Source of the DNA: Peristeroidobacter agariperforans
Lineage (GTDB): Bacteria; Pseudomonadota; Gammaproteobacteria; Steroidobacterales; Steroidobacteraceae
Assembly: GCF_004138335.1 (NCBI RefSeq)
Contig: NZ_RYFW01000003.1
Coordinates: 124,001-188,000 of the forward strand
Length of the DNA: 64,000 bases
Direction: 5' to 3'
Every line of letters begins with the position of its first letter. Position 1 is the stretch's first letter. Both the position numbers and the translations under genes were made by a program. Positions 26,163-35,593 of the stretch are shown here, one piece after another. The notes below the pieces were generated by a model. The model made no database searches and had not been told where the DNA came from. It saw nothing but the letters and a program-made list of their open reading frames with translations.

Positions 26163-26605
26163 TTATGGCGGTAGCTCGGAAAATTGGAATGTGTAACTGA
26201 GTTCGTTCTCCGTATTGGCGGGCGGAGCAAACCGAATGACCTGAAGTCTCGCCGCGAGTTTTTTAAGAAATCCGCGTCCACAATCTTTTCTGTTGTGCTC
26301 GACACATCGTGCGCATACCCGTCGGCCCCGACCTTGAACATGATGACGACGTCAAACTTATCGTCTGGAAATGAGCGCAGATGCCGCGTGTATAGCGAGT
26401 TAAACGCGCCGGCGTAGTGGTCCAACACGCAGCTCGCGTAGGCGGAATAGGTTTCAGCGCTGGTATCGGGCGACGGCGTTTCTGGTGTACACGATTCCGC
26501 GCGGGGTACCCGGCTGGTAATGATGATCCGTTCCTGGCTTGCGGCGAGCGCTGAGAACACGCAGAACGTCGCCAACAACACGGGCACTGAAGTTCGATGA
26601 CGCAA
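26163..26605 (-). CDS. TonB-C/energy-transducer-like exported protein with -1 frameshift
   Basis: A TTG at 26605 has GAGGAG six bases upstream. The protein has a signal peptide (TSVPVLLATFCVFSALAAS), then DDKFDVVIMFKVGADGYAHDV and IVDADFLKN, a pattern like TonB C-terminal/AgmX domains. The frame is broken at a run of six A (26259-26264). In the -1 frame the protein continues LAARLQVIRFAPPANTENEL and SYTFQFSELPP, then stops at 26163, which completes the domain. Zero-frame codons TTA AAA AAC place the slippery heptamer A AAA AAC in phase. It may be programmed frameshifting, a one-base deletion or a sequencing error. Confidence 0.6.
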
Positions 26606-26739
26606 CGTTAACTCCTCGCCGACGTGGTAAGACAATCGGCGCAACGCTACCGGTACTGTTTGGCTTTCGCAATTCCTATCCGATCTCATGTTGAGGATCG
26701 ATACATCGCTGCCGATCAGATCGGCGGCGCACGGCCTGC

Positions 26740-26820
26740 ACAGCAGCCATTAGCCGGCTGCCGATAACTCCGAGGAAGCGCTACACGCGGTTCCTGCAGT
26801 CTCGGTTCGATTCCCACGCG
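26740..26820 (+). repeat. Dispersed repeat, copy 6
   Basis: Head CAGCAGCCATTAG, then CCGAGGAAGCGCTACACGCG, core GTTCCTGCAGTCTCGG; the 3' GCGGGTGCGCGTGCG part is lost. It lies 135 bp upstream of the preceding minus-strand gene and 130 bp before the amidohydrolase start. Confidence 0.75.
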
Positions 26821-26950
26821 CCCGCCTGCAACTTGATTGACGAGCCACGCTCGTCGTCACCCGGGCTCGTGCTGTCTCGTACGCCCGCTAGCAACCTTTT
26901 TCCATACACTTGCGTCTGAATGCGATCGTCGCCACCGAAAGGAGGTCGTT

Positions 26951-28417
26951 ATGACTCGATTGATCGCTCTCGCCGCAACGGCGGGCGCTTGTTTCGGGCT
27001 GACTGCCTGCGCAACGCATGCTCCTTCCTCGGGCCTCATCATCTCAAATGTGACCGTGGTTTCACCCGAGCGTGCTCAGCCTCTGGAGCACGTCTATGTG
27101 CGCATCCTTGACGGTCGAATTTCGGAATTGAGCACGCGGCCGCTGCGCGGTGCCCCGCAGATCGACGGGACGGATCGTTACCTCATTCCCGGTCTTATCG
27201 ATAGCCACGTGCATTTGGCGGTGCCGCCAGGTTTCCCGTCGCCGATGACGGCTCAGCAGGCCGCTGCGCACCCCGAGACTGTCGCCGCTGCCCTCGAGCA
27301 AGATCCCAGAAGCTATCTCTTCTTCGGCTTCACGACAGTGGTCGATCTCGTCGGGAGTGCTGAGCGGACCAGGCAATGGAACGCACGCGAGGTGCGCCCG
27401 GACGCTTATTTCTGCGGCGCGGCGGCGATCATCGACGGCGAGATTCGATACATTCACTTTCCTTACTTTTCATACGACGTCCCTATGGAGCGGCGAATTC
27501 CGCCTGTGGTCGACCCTGCCGGGCATACGCCCGAAGCGGTCGTCGCCCACATGGCTACCGATGGCGCGATCTGTGTAAAAACAATCTATGAGAGAGGTTT
27601 CACGCCTACCGTGGAGGAAGTTCGGGCGTTGGTCACTGCGGCTCATGCGCGCGATATGCCTGTGTTTATCCATGCCAATCGGAAGCGGGCTCAAGCGTTC
27701 GCCGTGGCCGCCGGCGTAGACGTGATCGCGCACGGAATGTGGCGCGATCCAGGAGAGGATGCGGCGCTGGATGCTGAAGCGCGCGAGGTCCTGGCCGCGA
27801 TCGTTCGCGATGGCACCGGCTACCAGCCGACCACGCAGGTGATCGCCGGTCTGCTCGATATGCTTAGTACTGACTATCTCGCACGGCCAGATGTGGCTGA
27901 TGCCTATCCGGTCGCGCTCATTGACGTGTATGCGAGACAGGGCGCAGTCGGTGCGCCCGAACGTATCAGGAGCGCGGACCTTGAGCTGCAAGCCAGATTG
28001 CGTGGGACTATCGGCCGAGCGACGGAGGTGACGCGCATCCTAGCCGAGGCGGACGCGCATCTGCTGTTCGGGTCGGACACCCCGAGTGACTTGATCTACA
28101 CCAATCCGCCAGGCCTCAACGGACGGCTGGAGATGAACAACTGGGTGGCCGCCGGCGTCTCCGAGAAGCAGTTGTTCCGCGCGTTGACGATCGACAACGC
28201 GCGCCTGCTTCGTCTCGAACGCCAACTGGGTACAGTGGAGCCGGGTAAGGTCGCCAACCTGCTCTTGCTGCGCGCCGATCCGCTGCAGAGTGTGGAGGCT
28301 TACGACACGATCGAAACGGTGTTCCTCCACGGCCGGCCGATCCCGCGCGCCGTGTTGTCGGCGCGCAAGGCACCCGCAGTCGAGGCCAGCACGGCCTCCG
28401 CCGATGGGAACAATTAG
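26951..28417 (+). CDS. Amidohydrolase family lipoprotein
   Basis: The ATG at 26951 has AAAGGAGG six bases upstream, giving 488 aa. A lipoprotein signal ends CFGLTAC. The metal-dependent amidohydrolase core shows GLIDSHVHLAVPP (HxH), VKTIYERGF (possible bridging Lys), FIHANRKRAQAF, VIAHGMW and LLFGSDTPSD (catalytic Asp). It probably hydrolyses an amide, imidazolone or similar bond in the periplasm. The gene is flanked by repeat copies 6 and 7 but lies on the strand opposite to most repeat-flanked genes. Confidence 0.9.
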   Translation: MTRLIALAATAGACFGLTACATHAPSSGLIISNVTVVSPERAQPLEHVYVRILDGRISELSTRPLRGAPQIDGTDRYLIPGLIDSHVHLAVPPGFPSPMTAQQAAAHPETVAAALEQDPRSYLFFGFTTVVDLVGSAERTRQWNAREVRPDAYFCGAAAIIDGEIRYIHFPYFSYDVPMERRIPPVVDPAGHTPEAVVAHMATDGAICVKTIYERGFTPTVEEVRALVTAAHARDMPVFIHANRKRAQAFAVAAGVDVIAHGMWRDPGEDAALDAEAREVLAAIVRDGTGYQPTTQVIAGLLDMLSTDYLARPDVADAYPVALIDVYARQGAVGAPERIRSADLELQARLRGTIGRATEVTRILAEADAHLLFGSDTPSDLIYTNPPGLNGRLEMNNWVAAGVSEKQLFRALTIDNARLLRLERQLGTVEPGKVANLLLLRADPLQSVEAYDTIETVFLHGRPIPRAVLSARKAPAVEASTASADGNN

Positions 28418-28462
28418 GCCGTTCGTAACGAGTAACTAACCGTCGAGCAGTGGAGGCGGGTG

Positions 28463-28540
28463 GAATTCAGGGCCCTCAATGGATGGTTCGCGCAGAAGCG
28501 ATATGCGCTCTATCTGCGACTCCTTGGCGGATACGGTTCA
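28463..28540 (+). repeat. Dispersed repeat, copy 7
   Basis: Head ATTCAGGGCCCTCAATGGAT, GGTTCGCGCAGAAGCGATAT, then a diverged core CTCTATCTGCGACTCC and GGCGGATACGG. It keeps the plus-strand reading AQKRYALYLRLLGGYG. It lies 45 bp after the amidohydrolase stop, on the same strand as that gene. Confidence 0.65.
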
Positions 28541-28871
28541 AGCAGTCCGCCCGCGAGGTGCTCCCAACTCCTTGATTGCTATGATAAGGGCGCCAATCAC
28601 AGCAGCGCCATCGATGTCGGCCGCGTCGGGTGAGCTAGGACCGCGGCAGCAACTCTGTGAAAAGGATGCTCCCGTTCCGATGACCTGATCGAGTGCGGAG
28701 GTCCTCAGTTCGCTCGTTTCAACATTCGACTTCCATCCCCCGATACCGCGGTCCCGATCCTGATCAGTCCCTGGCTCTGGTCGAAGGGCAAACGCCGGCC
28801 GTGTCGTCGCGCAATACTCCGCTGCTATCGCAATGTCGTCTCCGGGAGAGTCCAGGAGATCGAGGATTCAG
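28541..28871. other. Intergenic stretch without a supported gene
   Basis: About 330 bp between repeat copy 7 and the sigma-factor promoter motif. Only short frames without family features are present. Confidence 0.4.
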
Positions 28872-28909
28872 GGTGTGTTTTCACGTTCTACTGCGTCTCT
28901 ACATTAAGG
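28872..28909 (+). promoter_or_regulatory. Probable ECF-sigma promoter (copy 1), upstream of the FecI-like gene
   Basis: GGTGTGTTTT, a 9-bp variable stretch, then CTGCGTCTCTAC and a distal AAG. An ungapped match, identical in both blocks, occurs at 30642-30679 before the receptor gene. The block spacing fits -35 and -10 elements of an ECF sigma factor. It lies about 70 bp before the sigma factor start, suggesting autoregulation. Confidence 0.6.
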
Positions 28910-28980
28910 GTAGGTGGGTATGTCTGCCGCCTGTACGGCCCTGCTTGGGTTCGGCTGCGTGTCCATGTCATATTGGCTTC

Positions 28981-29469
28981 ATGGACGTCTTCAAGTCCCA
29001 TTTCCATAAGCTCTGTAGCATGCTGCGTCGGCGCGGTCGACGCAGAGATGAGGCCGAGGATTTGGTGCAGGAAGCATTCGTCAGATTGTTGACATACATC
29101 GATAAGGGAGAGCGAGTTCTGGAGCCCGAAGCGTTCGTCGCCCGGGCTGCGCTCAACCTTTCCGTGGATCGCAGCCGACGCGATCGTGTGCATCTTTTCG
29201 AGCAGCGCGCGGTTGAAGAGTTGGCATTGCCTGCGTTGACGCCGAATCCGGAGGAGGAGGCACACAGTCAACAGTACGTCCGCCGCGTGCAGGCGATCCT
29301 GGATGCGCAACTGGGCGAGCGTGCTCGACACGTGTTCTTCCTGCATTGCTTCGAAGGAATGACCTACGATGAGATCGCCAAGCAGATCAAAATGAGTCGA
29401 CGTACCGTGGAGAAGGATCTCGCCAAGGCCATCAACGTCCTGGCGCTCAGCGCTCTGCCGCCGCCATGA
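28981..29469 (+). CDS. FecI-like ECF sigma factor
   Basis: The 162-aa protein starts MDVFKSHFHKLCSMLRRRGRR. Sigma-2 is RDEAEDLVQEAFVRLLTYI...ARAALNLSVDRSRRDR; sigma-4 helix-turn-helix is GMTYDEIAKQIKMSRRTVEKDLAKAINVL. Its stop overlaps the start of the FecR-like gene (ATGA), the usual sigma/anti-sigma coupling. It probably directs transcription of the following receptor in response to an outer-membrane signal. Confidence 0.92.
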   Translation: MDVFKSHFHKLCSMLRRRGRRRDEAEDLVQEAFVRLLTYIDKGERVLEPEAFVARAALNLSVDRSRRDRVHLFEQRAVEELALPALTPNPEEEAHSQQYVRRVQAILDAQLGERARHVFFLHCFEGMTYDEIAKQIKMSRRTVEKDLAKAINVLALSALPPP

Positions 29470-30614
29470 AATCTCCATCGACATCACACGAATTGATCGG
29501 CGGGGAACCGTCAGAGCCCGCCCAGCATGATCCGGCCTTGCTCAAGGCGCTGGCGGAAGCCTCTGCCTGGATTGCTACATTGCATGGCCCGGAGCGTACG
29601 CCGGCGGTCGAGCGAGGATTGCAGTGCTGGCTGGCGGAAAGCCCGATGCATCGGTATGCCTTCGAGCACGCGACAGATACATGGAGCAAAACGCGGGCGG
29701 CGGTCCGACGCTCGGCACATGTGGAGATTCGCGCTCCGAACGTCCGCCAGGTCCATGTTCCAAGGAGGCGTGCTGTATCGTTCGCCGCGATCGCTGCATC
29801 GCTGTTGATTACGGTGCTCGGTCTCGGAATCTATCTCAATGGCGCCGGATTGAAGACCGCTGTCGGTGAACGGCGCACGCTCGTGCTGGAGGACGGCACG
29901 CAGGTGACATTGAATACCAAGACACGGATGTCCGTGGACTACAACGAGCACCGGAGGCACGTGCGCCTCGAAGCGGGCGAAGCGCTCTTCGAAGTCGCCA
30001 AACGTCCGGGCTGGCCATTCGTGGTGACCGCTGGCGACCGGGAAGTCATCGCACTCGGCACGGCTTTTCTCGTACGGCGTGATTCTGCCCAGCTAGCGGT
30101 CACGCTGCTGGAAGGCAAAGTTGCGGTCACACCCCCGAATCAACCGCTCTTGGATCGCATCGAAGGTCCGATCGACTTGAGCCGCGTCGGCGCCACCGGT
30201 GCAACCACGACTGCGGAGGGTGCTACTAGCAGTACGCCGATTACGCTTGCTCCCGGAGAGCGCATCGTCTTCGCCGAACACGCGACACCGGTGCTGGACC
30301 GGCCGGAACTGGAGAAACTCACGGCCTGGCAACAGGGCCTGGTGAACATCGACGATCTCACGCTCGAACAGGCGATGCAGGAGATGAATCGATACAGCAC
30401 GCTGCAACTGAGCGTCGAGGGCCCGGCTGCAAACATTCGCGTGAGCGGCGTGTTTCGCGTCACCGATTCGGAAAGCATGGCTCGAGCAGTGGCCGTAACT
30501 CACGGCCTGGAGCTGCGCAAAGAAGGTCGCCGCATCATCCTCTCGGGCGTTCCTGTGCCGCCCAGCGAGTCCCGCCTGGACCCGGCATCGCTCGCAGGCG
30601 AGACACTTCGCTGA
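29466..30614 (+). CDS. FecR-like anti-sigma factor / sensor
   Basis: The 382-aa protein has a cytoplasmic N-terminal DUF4880 domain (ALAEASAWIATLHGPERTPA...LQCWLAESPMHRYAFEHATDTW) and one membrane helix near residues 105-125 (SFAAIAASLLITVLGLGIYL). The periplasmic FecR domain carries ERRTLVLEDGTQVTLNTKTR and VRLEAGEALFEVAKR. The last 100 residues resemble a secretin/STN-like fold (LTLEQAMQEMNRYSTLQL). It should hold the FecI-like factor until the receptor signals. Confidence 0.92.
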   Translation: MKSPSTSHELIGGEPSEPAQHDPALLKALAEASAWIATLHGPERTPAVERGLQCWLAESPMHRYAFEHATDTWSKTRAAVRRSAHVEIRAPNVRQVHVPRRRAVSFAAIAASLLITVLGLGIYLNGAGLKTAVGERRTLVLEDGTQVTLNTKTRMSVDYNEHRRHVRLEAGEALFEVAKRPGWPFVVTAGDREVIALGTAFLVRRDSAQLAVTLLEGKVAVTPPNQPLLDRIEGPIDLSRVGATGATTTAEGATSSTPITLAPGERIVFAEHATPVLDRPELEKLTAWQQGLVNIDDLTLEQAMQEMNRYSTLQLSVEGPAANIRVSGVFRVTDSESMARAVAVTHGLELRKEGRRIILSGVPVPPSESRLDPASLAGETLR

Positions 30615-30641
30615 GCCTTGCCTGACTTTCGCATCAGGGGA

Positions 30642-30679
30642 GGTGTGTTTTTTCCGTCTGCTGCGTCTCTACCCCAAGA
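30642..30679 (+). promoter_or_regulatory. Probable ECF-sigma promoter (copy 2), upstream of the receptor
   Basis: GGTGTGTTTT and CTGCGTCTCTAC with the same 9-bp spacing as at 28872-28909. It starts 27 bp after the FecR-like gene and ends 55 bp before the receptor start, so the receptor and downstream genes are probably in the same regulon as the sigma factor. Confidence 0.6.
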
Positions 30680-30733
30680 CCGATTCGTTTGTGACTTTAA
30701 ATAACACGCCAGGGATGGTGCTTGGGGATCAAC

Positions 30734-33700
30734 ATGCGCACCAGGCTTTCGCTGTCGTTCGCTATCGCTTGCGCCCTGGCTCCGGCGCCAGCGCTGCTCA
30801 TCGCCGATCAATGTTTTGCTCAGAGCGAAACGCGACTCGAGCTTCCGCCCCAACCGCTCTCGGCGGCGCTGCGCGCCCTGGGCAATCAGACCAAAACAAA
30901 CATTCTCTTCGATCCTGCGGCCGTCAAGGATCTCAACGCGCCGGCGGTCATCGATGCGATCGGCATTGAAGATGCGCTGACGAAGGTTCTGGTGGGCAGC
31001 GGACTGACGTACCGCTTCATCGATGCGCGCACCGTCACACTGATTCCGCTCGATGTGAAAGGCCATGCCACCTCCGGTGTCGGCTCGACGCCGAACGGCC
31101 GGCAGCCGGTTCGTCTGGCGCAAGCGCCAGAGGACGGCAGTCAAAGTGGCGTCGATACGTCCGCGATGACCAGGGAAGCCATCGAAATGGTGGTCGTGAC
31201 TGGCACGCGGATCCAGCGCAGCGGCTTTACGACCCCAACTCCGGTCACCGTGGTCGGGTCGGACGATTTCGCGGCGCGCGCCACGACCAATATCGCCGAT
31301 TATCTGAACGACCTGCCAGCGTTCCTGCCGACTCAAACACCAACGACCAATACCATCGCAACCGGCGGCGTCGGCAACTTTCTGAATCTCCGCGGTCTCG
31401 GGGGAGAACGCACGCTGCTGCTGGTGGATGGGCGGCGCCATGTGCCCACGACGAACGTAGGCACGGTGAGCATCAACGTGATTCCTACGCTGCTGATCGA
31501 TCGGGTCGAGGTGGTGACGGGTGGCGCATCGGCGGCTTACGGTTCGGATGCTGTCGCGGGTGTAGTGAACATGATCTTCGACCGCGATCTCGAAGGGTTC
31601 CGAGGCGAAGTGCAAAGTGGCATTGCCGAGGAGGGCGACAATGAAGAATGGCGTGTCGCGCTTGCGTTCGGTACGCACTTTGCCGATGGGCGCGGCCACT
31701 TCTCGATCGCCGCCGAAGGCTTCGACAACGACGGTATCCAGTATCAACGCGACCGCTCGTGGGGTGCACGCGATTGGGGAATCGTGATCAATCCCGCGTA
31801 TGCGCCGGGGAACGGCGAGCCCCAGAAATTGTTACTTCCCGATACCGGCCTCAGCATGGCCACCGAAGGTGGCCTGGTCTTGAGCGGACCCTTCGCAGGA
31901 ATGCAGTTTGCAGCAGATGGTTCTCTCACCCCGTTCAATCCCGGTAGTTCGGGCGGCGGCTTGATCGCGCAGGGAGGGGATGGTCCATACGCCGGCAGTC
32001 AGGCGGTGCTCGCGGTGCCGCTCAAACGGCACAATGTCTTCGCCCGCGGCAGCTACGACATTTCTGACAATGTCACAGGTCTGCTCGAAGCGTCCTACGC
32101 GCAACAGGAAGCCAACAATCGCAACCTGGTGCAGCCATTCAACTTCGGCGACATTCTCATCCGCACCGACAACGCATTCCTGGCGCCGGAGCAGCGTGCG
32201 CAGTTGGTTGCGGGCGGGGTGCCCGGTTTTGCCCTGAGCCGACTCAACACTGATTTTGGATTCGTGCAAGCCAACGACAAGGTCGAGACCAAGCGAGCCG
32301 TGGCCGGCCTGCGTGGCAGCTTCGGTGAGAGTTGGACGTGGGATGCTTACTATCAGTACGGTCGCAGTGAACGAGAGAACATCGATCCCGGCAACGTGAT
32401 CAAGGTCAACATGGCGCAGGCGGTGGATGCAGTGACCGATCCGGTCTCGGGCGAGGCGGTATGTCGATCCGGCGCGCCAGGGTGCGTGCCTTTGAATGTG
32501 CTTGGATTCGGCGCGCCGTCGCAGGCAGCACTCGATTATATCCATGGCACCGCCAGCATATTTACCTTGGTAGAGCAGGATGTCGTCGCGGCAAGCATGC
32601 AGGGAACTGCCTTCGACAACTGGGCCGGACCGGTGTCGGTCGCCTTTGGCGCCGAGTACCGCAAGGATTCGGTACGCACCGCCGTCGACAGCATTTCCGC
32701 CAGCGATGGTTTTCTCATCGGCAACCAGAAGCCGGTACGAGGCGAGATCGAGGTCAAGGAAGCGTTCACGGAAATCGTGATGCCGCTGCTGTCGGAGCTT
32801 CCGCTGGCGCGGAGCTCGGAGTTGAACGTTGCAGCCCGCGTCACGGACTACAGCACCAGCGGTTCGGTAACGACCTGGAAGGCAGGACTGTCGCATGCCT
32901 TCAATGATGCGATTCGGCTGCGAGCAACCCGCTCGCGGGACATCCGTGCACCGAATGTATTCGAGTTGTACAGCCGCTCGGGCACGGGCTTCTGGCCAGT
33001 AACCGATCCACTGACCGGGGCGAGTCTTCTGGTTCAGTCGACGCTGCTACCCAATCCTGGACTGCAGCCGGAAGAGGCGGATACCACGGTGCTCGGCATC
33101 GTTTTGCAGCCGGGGTTCGTGCCGCGGCTGCGCCTCTCGGTGGATTACTTCGATATCCAGTTGCAGGATGCCATCGGCCAGCTGGCGCCGCCGGACATTC
33201 TGAACCGCTGCGCCGCCGGGGTCGTAGCGCTGTGCGACTACGTCGTGCGTGATGGATCGGGAAACATCCGGGCCGTCAATCGCTCGCAGCTGAATCTGGT
33301 CGAAAGGCGTATTCGCGGCGTGGATTTCGAGGCGCACTACTCATTGCCACTGAGCGATCTCGGCCTGGATTCATCGGGCGTGCTCGGGTTGCGGCTGTTG
33401 GCAACCTATACGGACGAGCTTTCTTACAACGACGGCTCCATGGACATCGATCAGGCCGGCGCGCTCGCCGGCGACGGCTCTCTGCCAGGGCTGCCGCGCG
33501 TCCGCGGTTACGGCAGTGTCAGCTACTCGGATGGGCCGCTCGCCCTTCATCTCGGTGCGCGTTACGTTGGTTCGGCAAATCGCGACAATTCGGATCCCCC
33601 GCTGGAGTTCGCGGTCGACCATTTTCCCTCCCAGGTCTATCTCGACACATCGATTCAATACACTTTGCTCAGCGAGCAGGCAAAACGGCTGCAACTGTTC

Positions 33701-33835
33701 GCGAATGTTTCCAATCTGCTCGACGAAGACCCGGTCATCACCGGCAGAGACGTGTTCTTTTCCGCCGCCACCAATCCATTGCACTACGACGTGATCGGCC
33801 GCGCTTACAGCGCCGGCATCCGCTTCTCGTTCTAG
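30734..33835 (+). CDS. TonB-dependent receptor with N-terminal STN signalling domain
   Basis: The ATG at 30734 gives 1033 aa. A signal peptide is followed by a secretin/TonB short N-terminal domain (residues about 40-100, LPPQPLSAALRALGNQTK...LTYRFIDARTVTLIP), the part that contacts FecR in transcription-regulating receptors. Then come the TonB box (EMVVVTGTRIQRSGF), the plug and the barrel, ending AGIRFSF. It matches the FecI/FecR pair upstream. The ligand is unknown; downstream genes suggest a peptide or amide compound. Confidence 0.95.
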   Translation: MRTRLSLSFAIACALAPAPALLIADQCFAQSETRLELPPQPLSAALRALGNQTKTNILFDPAAVKDLNAPAVIDAIGIEDALTKVLVGSGLTYRFIDARTVTLIPLDVKGHATSGVGSTPNGRQPVRLAQAPEDGSQSGVDTSAMTREAIEMVVVTGTRIQRSGFTTPTPVTVVGSDDFAARATTNIADYLNDLPAFLPTQTPTTNTIATGGVGNFLNLRGLGGERTLLLVDGRRHVPTTNVGTVSINVIPTLLIDRVEVVTGGASAAYGSDAVAGVVNMIFDRDLEGFRGEVQSGIAEEGDNEEWRVALAFGTHFADGRGHFSIAAEGFDNDGIQYQRDRSWGARDWGIVINPAYAPGNGEPQKLLLPDTGLSMATEGGLVLSGPFAGMQFAADGSLTPFNPGSSGGGLIAQGGDGPYAGSQAVLAVPLKRHNVFARGSYDISDNVTGLLEASYAQQEANNRNLVQPFNFGDILIRTDNAFLAPEQRAQLVAGGVPGFALSRLNTDFGFVQANDKVETKRAVAGLRGSFGESWTWDAYYQYGRSERENIDPGNVIKVNMAQAVDAVTDPVSGEAVCRSGAPGCVPLNVLGFGAPSQAALDYIHGTASIFTLVEQDVVAASMQGTAFDNWAGPVSVAFGAEYRKDSVRTAVDSISASDGFLIGNQKPVRGEIEVKEAFTEIVMPLLSELPLARSSELNVAARVTDYSTSGSVTTWKAGLSHAFNDAIRLRATRSRDIRAPNVFELYSRSGTGFWPVTDPLTGASLLVQSTLLPNPGLQPEEADTTVLGIVLQPGFVPRLRLSVDYFDIQLQDAIGQLAPPDILNRCAAGVVALCDYVVRDGSGNIRAVNRSQLNLVERRIRGVDFEAHYSLPLSDLGLDSSGVLGLRLLATYTDELSYNDGSMDIDQAGALAGDGSLPGLPRVRGYGSVSYSDGPLALHLGARYVGSANRDNSDPPLEFAVDHFPSQVYLDTSIQYTLLSEQAKRLQLFANVSNLLDEDPVITGRDVFFSAATNPLHYDVIGRAYSAGIRFSF

Positions 33836-33856
33836 TTCACACAAGAGGACAAACTC

Positions 33857-35593
33857 ATGAAGAGTCGTACGCTTGGCGGCGTGCGCGGCTGCGTCATCGC
33901 GGCCGCCGCCGGGATGGCCGGGCTGCTACAGATGGGATGGATGCAGATTGAGGCCGCGGAGCGAACTGGCGGCCCCAGCGCTGGTGCGCAACTCGATGTG
34001 ACAAAGCCGTTCAGCGGAACGCTCAAAGCCGGGGCGAGCCAGCGCTTTTCAATCGAGGCGGACGCCGGTGCGTTCGTGCACGGTCTGGTGGACACCCAGA
34101 TAGTGCAGGGCCTCGCGGGGGAGATCCTGGATTCCGATGGAAAGGTGCTGCGCAGGTTCGCAGGTGGCGTTGTCGCATTCGTCGCTCCGAAGCACGATCG
34201 CTATGAGTTGCAACTCACGAATGCGGGTAGCGGCGCAGGCGCGTTCCAACTGTCGATATCCATACTCCGCCCGCTCGATGCCGACGTTGCCCCGACTGGC
34301 GAGTTGATCAGCCGCAAACTTCAGCAGCAAAGCAGCAGCCTCGCGGCGGGAACGGCGAGCAGCGACGACTTCTGGGCTTCGGTTGCGGCAAACGGAACGC
34401 CGCTGATCGAGAACGTGGATGGCGAGATGCTGGTGACGCTGCTCTGGCGCGGCAATCAGCACACTCGCCAGGTCAAAGTGCTCTGGTCGCTGTTTCATAT
34501 CGCGCCGGTCATCGAGCTGCGCCGGCTCGGCCGTTCCGATGTGTGGTATCGATCGTTCAAGTTCGCTCCCGGCACGCGCTTCGAATACACAGTCGCGGAG
34601 AATCCACCGGTGGTTGCGGGACCGCCGATGGTTCAGGCCATGGCATTGATGGCGACCGCGAAGGCCGATCCGCTGCACGCCGACTCGCAAGGGCGCAATC
34701 CCGCCGAATTGTTCGCATCGAGGTCTCGTGTCGAGTTGCCGCCGGTATTACAGGACTCGCAATGGACGCAAGCACGCAAGGACGTGAAGCAGGGAAAAAC
34801 AGAAACATTCAAGTTGGGCGAACGGCGTATCAGCGTCTACACACCGCCTGGCTACAGCCGGCAATGCGGACCTTACCCGCTGTTGTTGCTGCTCGATGGC
34901 TCCGCCTATCAAGGCCTCATACCGGTGCCGACGATCCTGGAAAACCTGATCGCGGCACGCCGGATCGCGCCAACGGTTGCTGTGTTCGTGGACAACGCTT
35001 CGGTCGCCTCACGCGCCGCGGACATGTATCCCAACGAAGCGTTTACCGATCTCATCGCCACCGAGTTGATGAAACAAGTGCGCGCGAAGTATCGGGTGAC
35101 CAGGAAACCTCAGCACACCGTGATCGGCGGTTTCAGTCTCGGCGGACTGGCAGCGACCAACATCGCATGGCGGCACCCTGAAACCTTCGGCGCAGTGCTG
35201 TCTCAATCCGGCGCGTTCTGGTGGTCGGAAGATGCGATCAAGGCCGGGCGAGGGGAGCCCATCCTGACGGAAGGTCCGTTGCTCGATCCGCGAATCGAAT
35301 CGTTCGAGCTGGTGAAGAGAATTGCGCGAGCACCGAAGGCTCCCATCCGATTGCATTTGAGCGCAGGCCTTTACGAGGGCGATCTGCTTACCGCTAATCG
35401 CTTCCTGCGTGACGTGCTGACGGCCAAAGGCAACGAGGTGGAATATCACGAGTTCCCTGGCGGTCATGACGGAGCGTTCTGGCGAGCGGCGTTCGCGGAT
35501 GCCTATCTGTCCTTGGCCGCTGCGCCGCCAGCGTCAGGCTCGCACACTTGCTACACGGAGTCGGTGTCCACCACGACGAGCTCCCGTCCATGA
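33857..35593 (+). CDS. Exported enterochelin-esterase-like hydrolase
   Basis: The 578-aa protein has an N-terminal hydrophobic signal and a beta-rich pre-peptidase-like domain (about residues 45-140). A Fes N-terminal-like domain follows (EMLVTLLWRGN, WYRSFKFAPGTRFEYTV), then an alpha/beta-hydrolase catalytic domain. The nucleophile is in VIGGFSLGGLAATN and the catalytic His in FPGGHDGAFW. It could open a cyclic ester or depsipeptide taken up by the receptor 22 bp upstream. It overlaps the next gene by 4 bp (ATGA). Confidence 0.88.
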   Translation: MKSRTLGGVRGCVIAAAAGMAGLLQMGWMQIEAAERTGGPSAGAQLDVTKPFSGTLKAGASQRFSIEADAGAFVHGLVDTQIVQGLAGEILDSDGKVLRRFAGGVVAFVAPKHDRYELQLTNAGSGAGAFQLSISILRPLDADVAPTGELISRKLQQQSSSLAAGTASSDDFWASVAANGTPLIENVDGEMLVTLLWRGNQHTRQVKVLWSLFHIAPVIELRRLGRSDVWYRSFKFAPGTRFEYTVAENPPVVAGPPMVQAMALMATAKADPLHADSQGRNPAELFASRSRVELPPVLQDSQWTQARKDVKQGKTETFKLGERRISVYTPPGYSRQCGPYPLLLLLDGSAYQGLIPVPTILENLIAARRIAPTVAVFVDNASVASRAADMYPNEAFTDLIATELMKQVRAKYRVTRKPQHTVIGGFSLGGLAATNIAWRHPETFGAVLSQSGAFWWSEDAIKAGRGEPILTEGPLLDPRIESFELVKRIARAPKAPIRLHLSAGLYEGDLLTANRFLRDVLTAKGNEVEYHEFPGGHDGAFWRAAFADAYLSLAAAPPASGSHTCYTESVSTTTSSRP

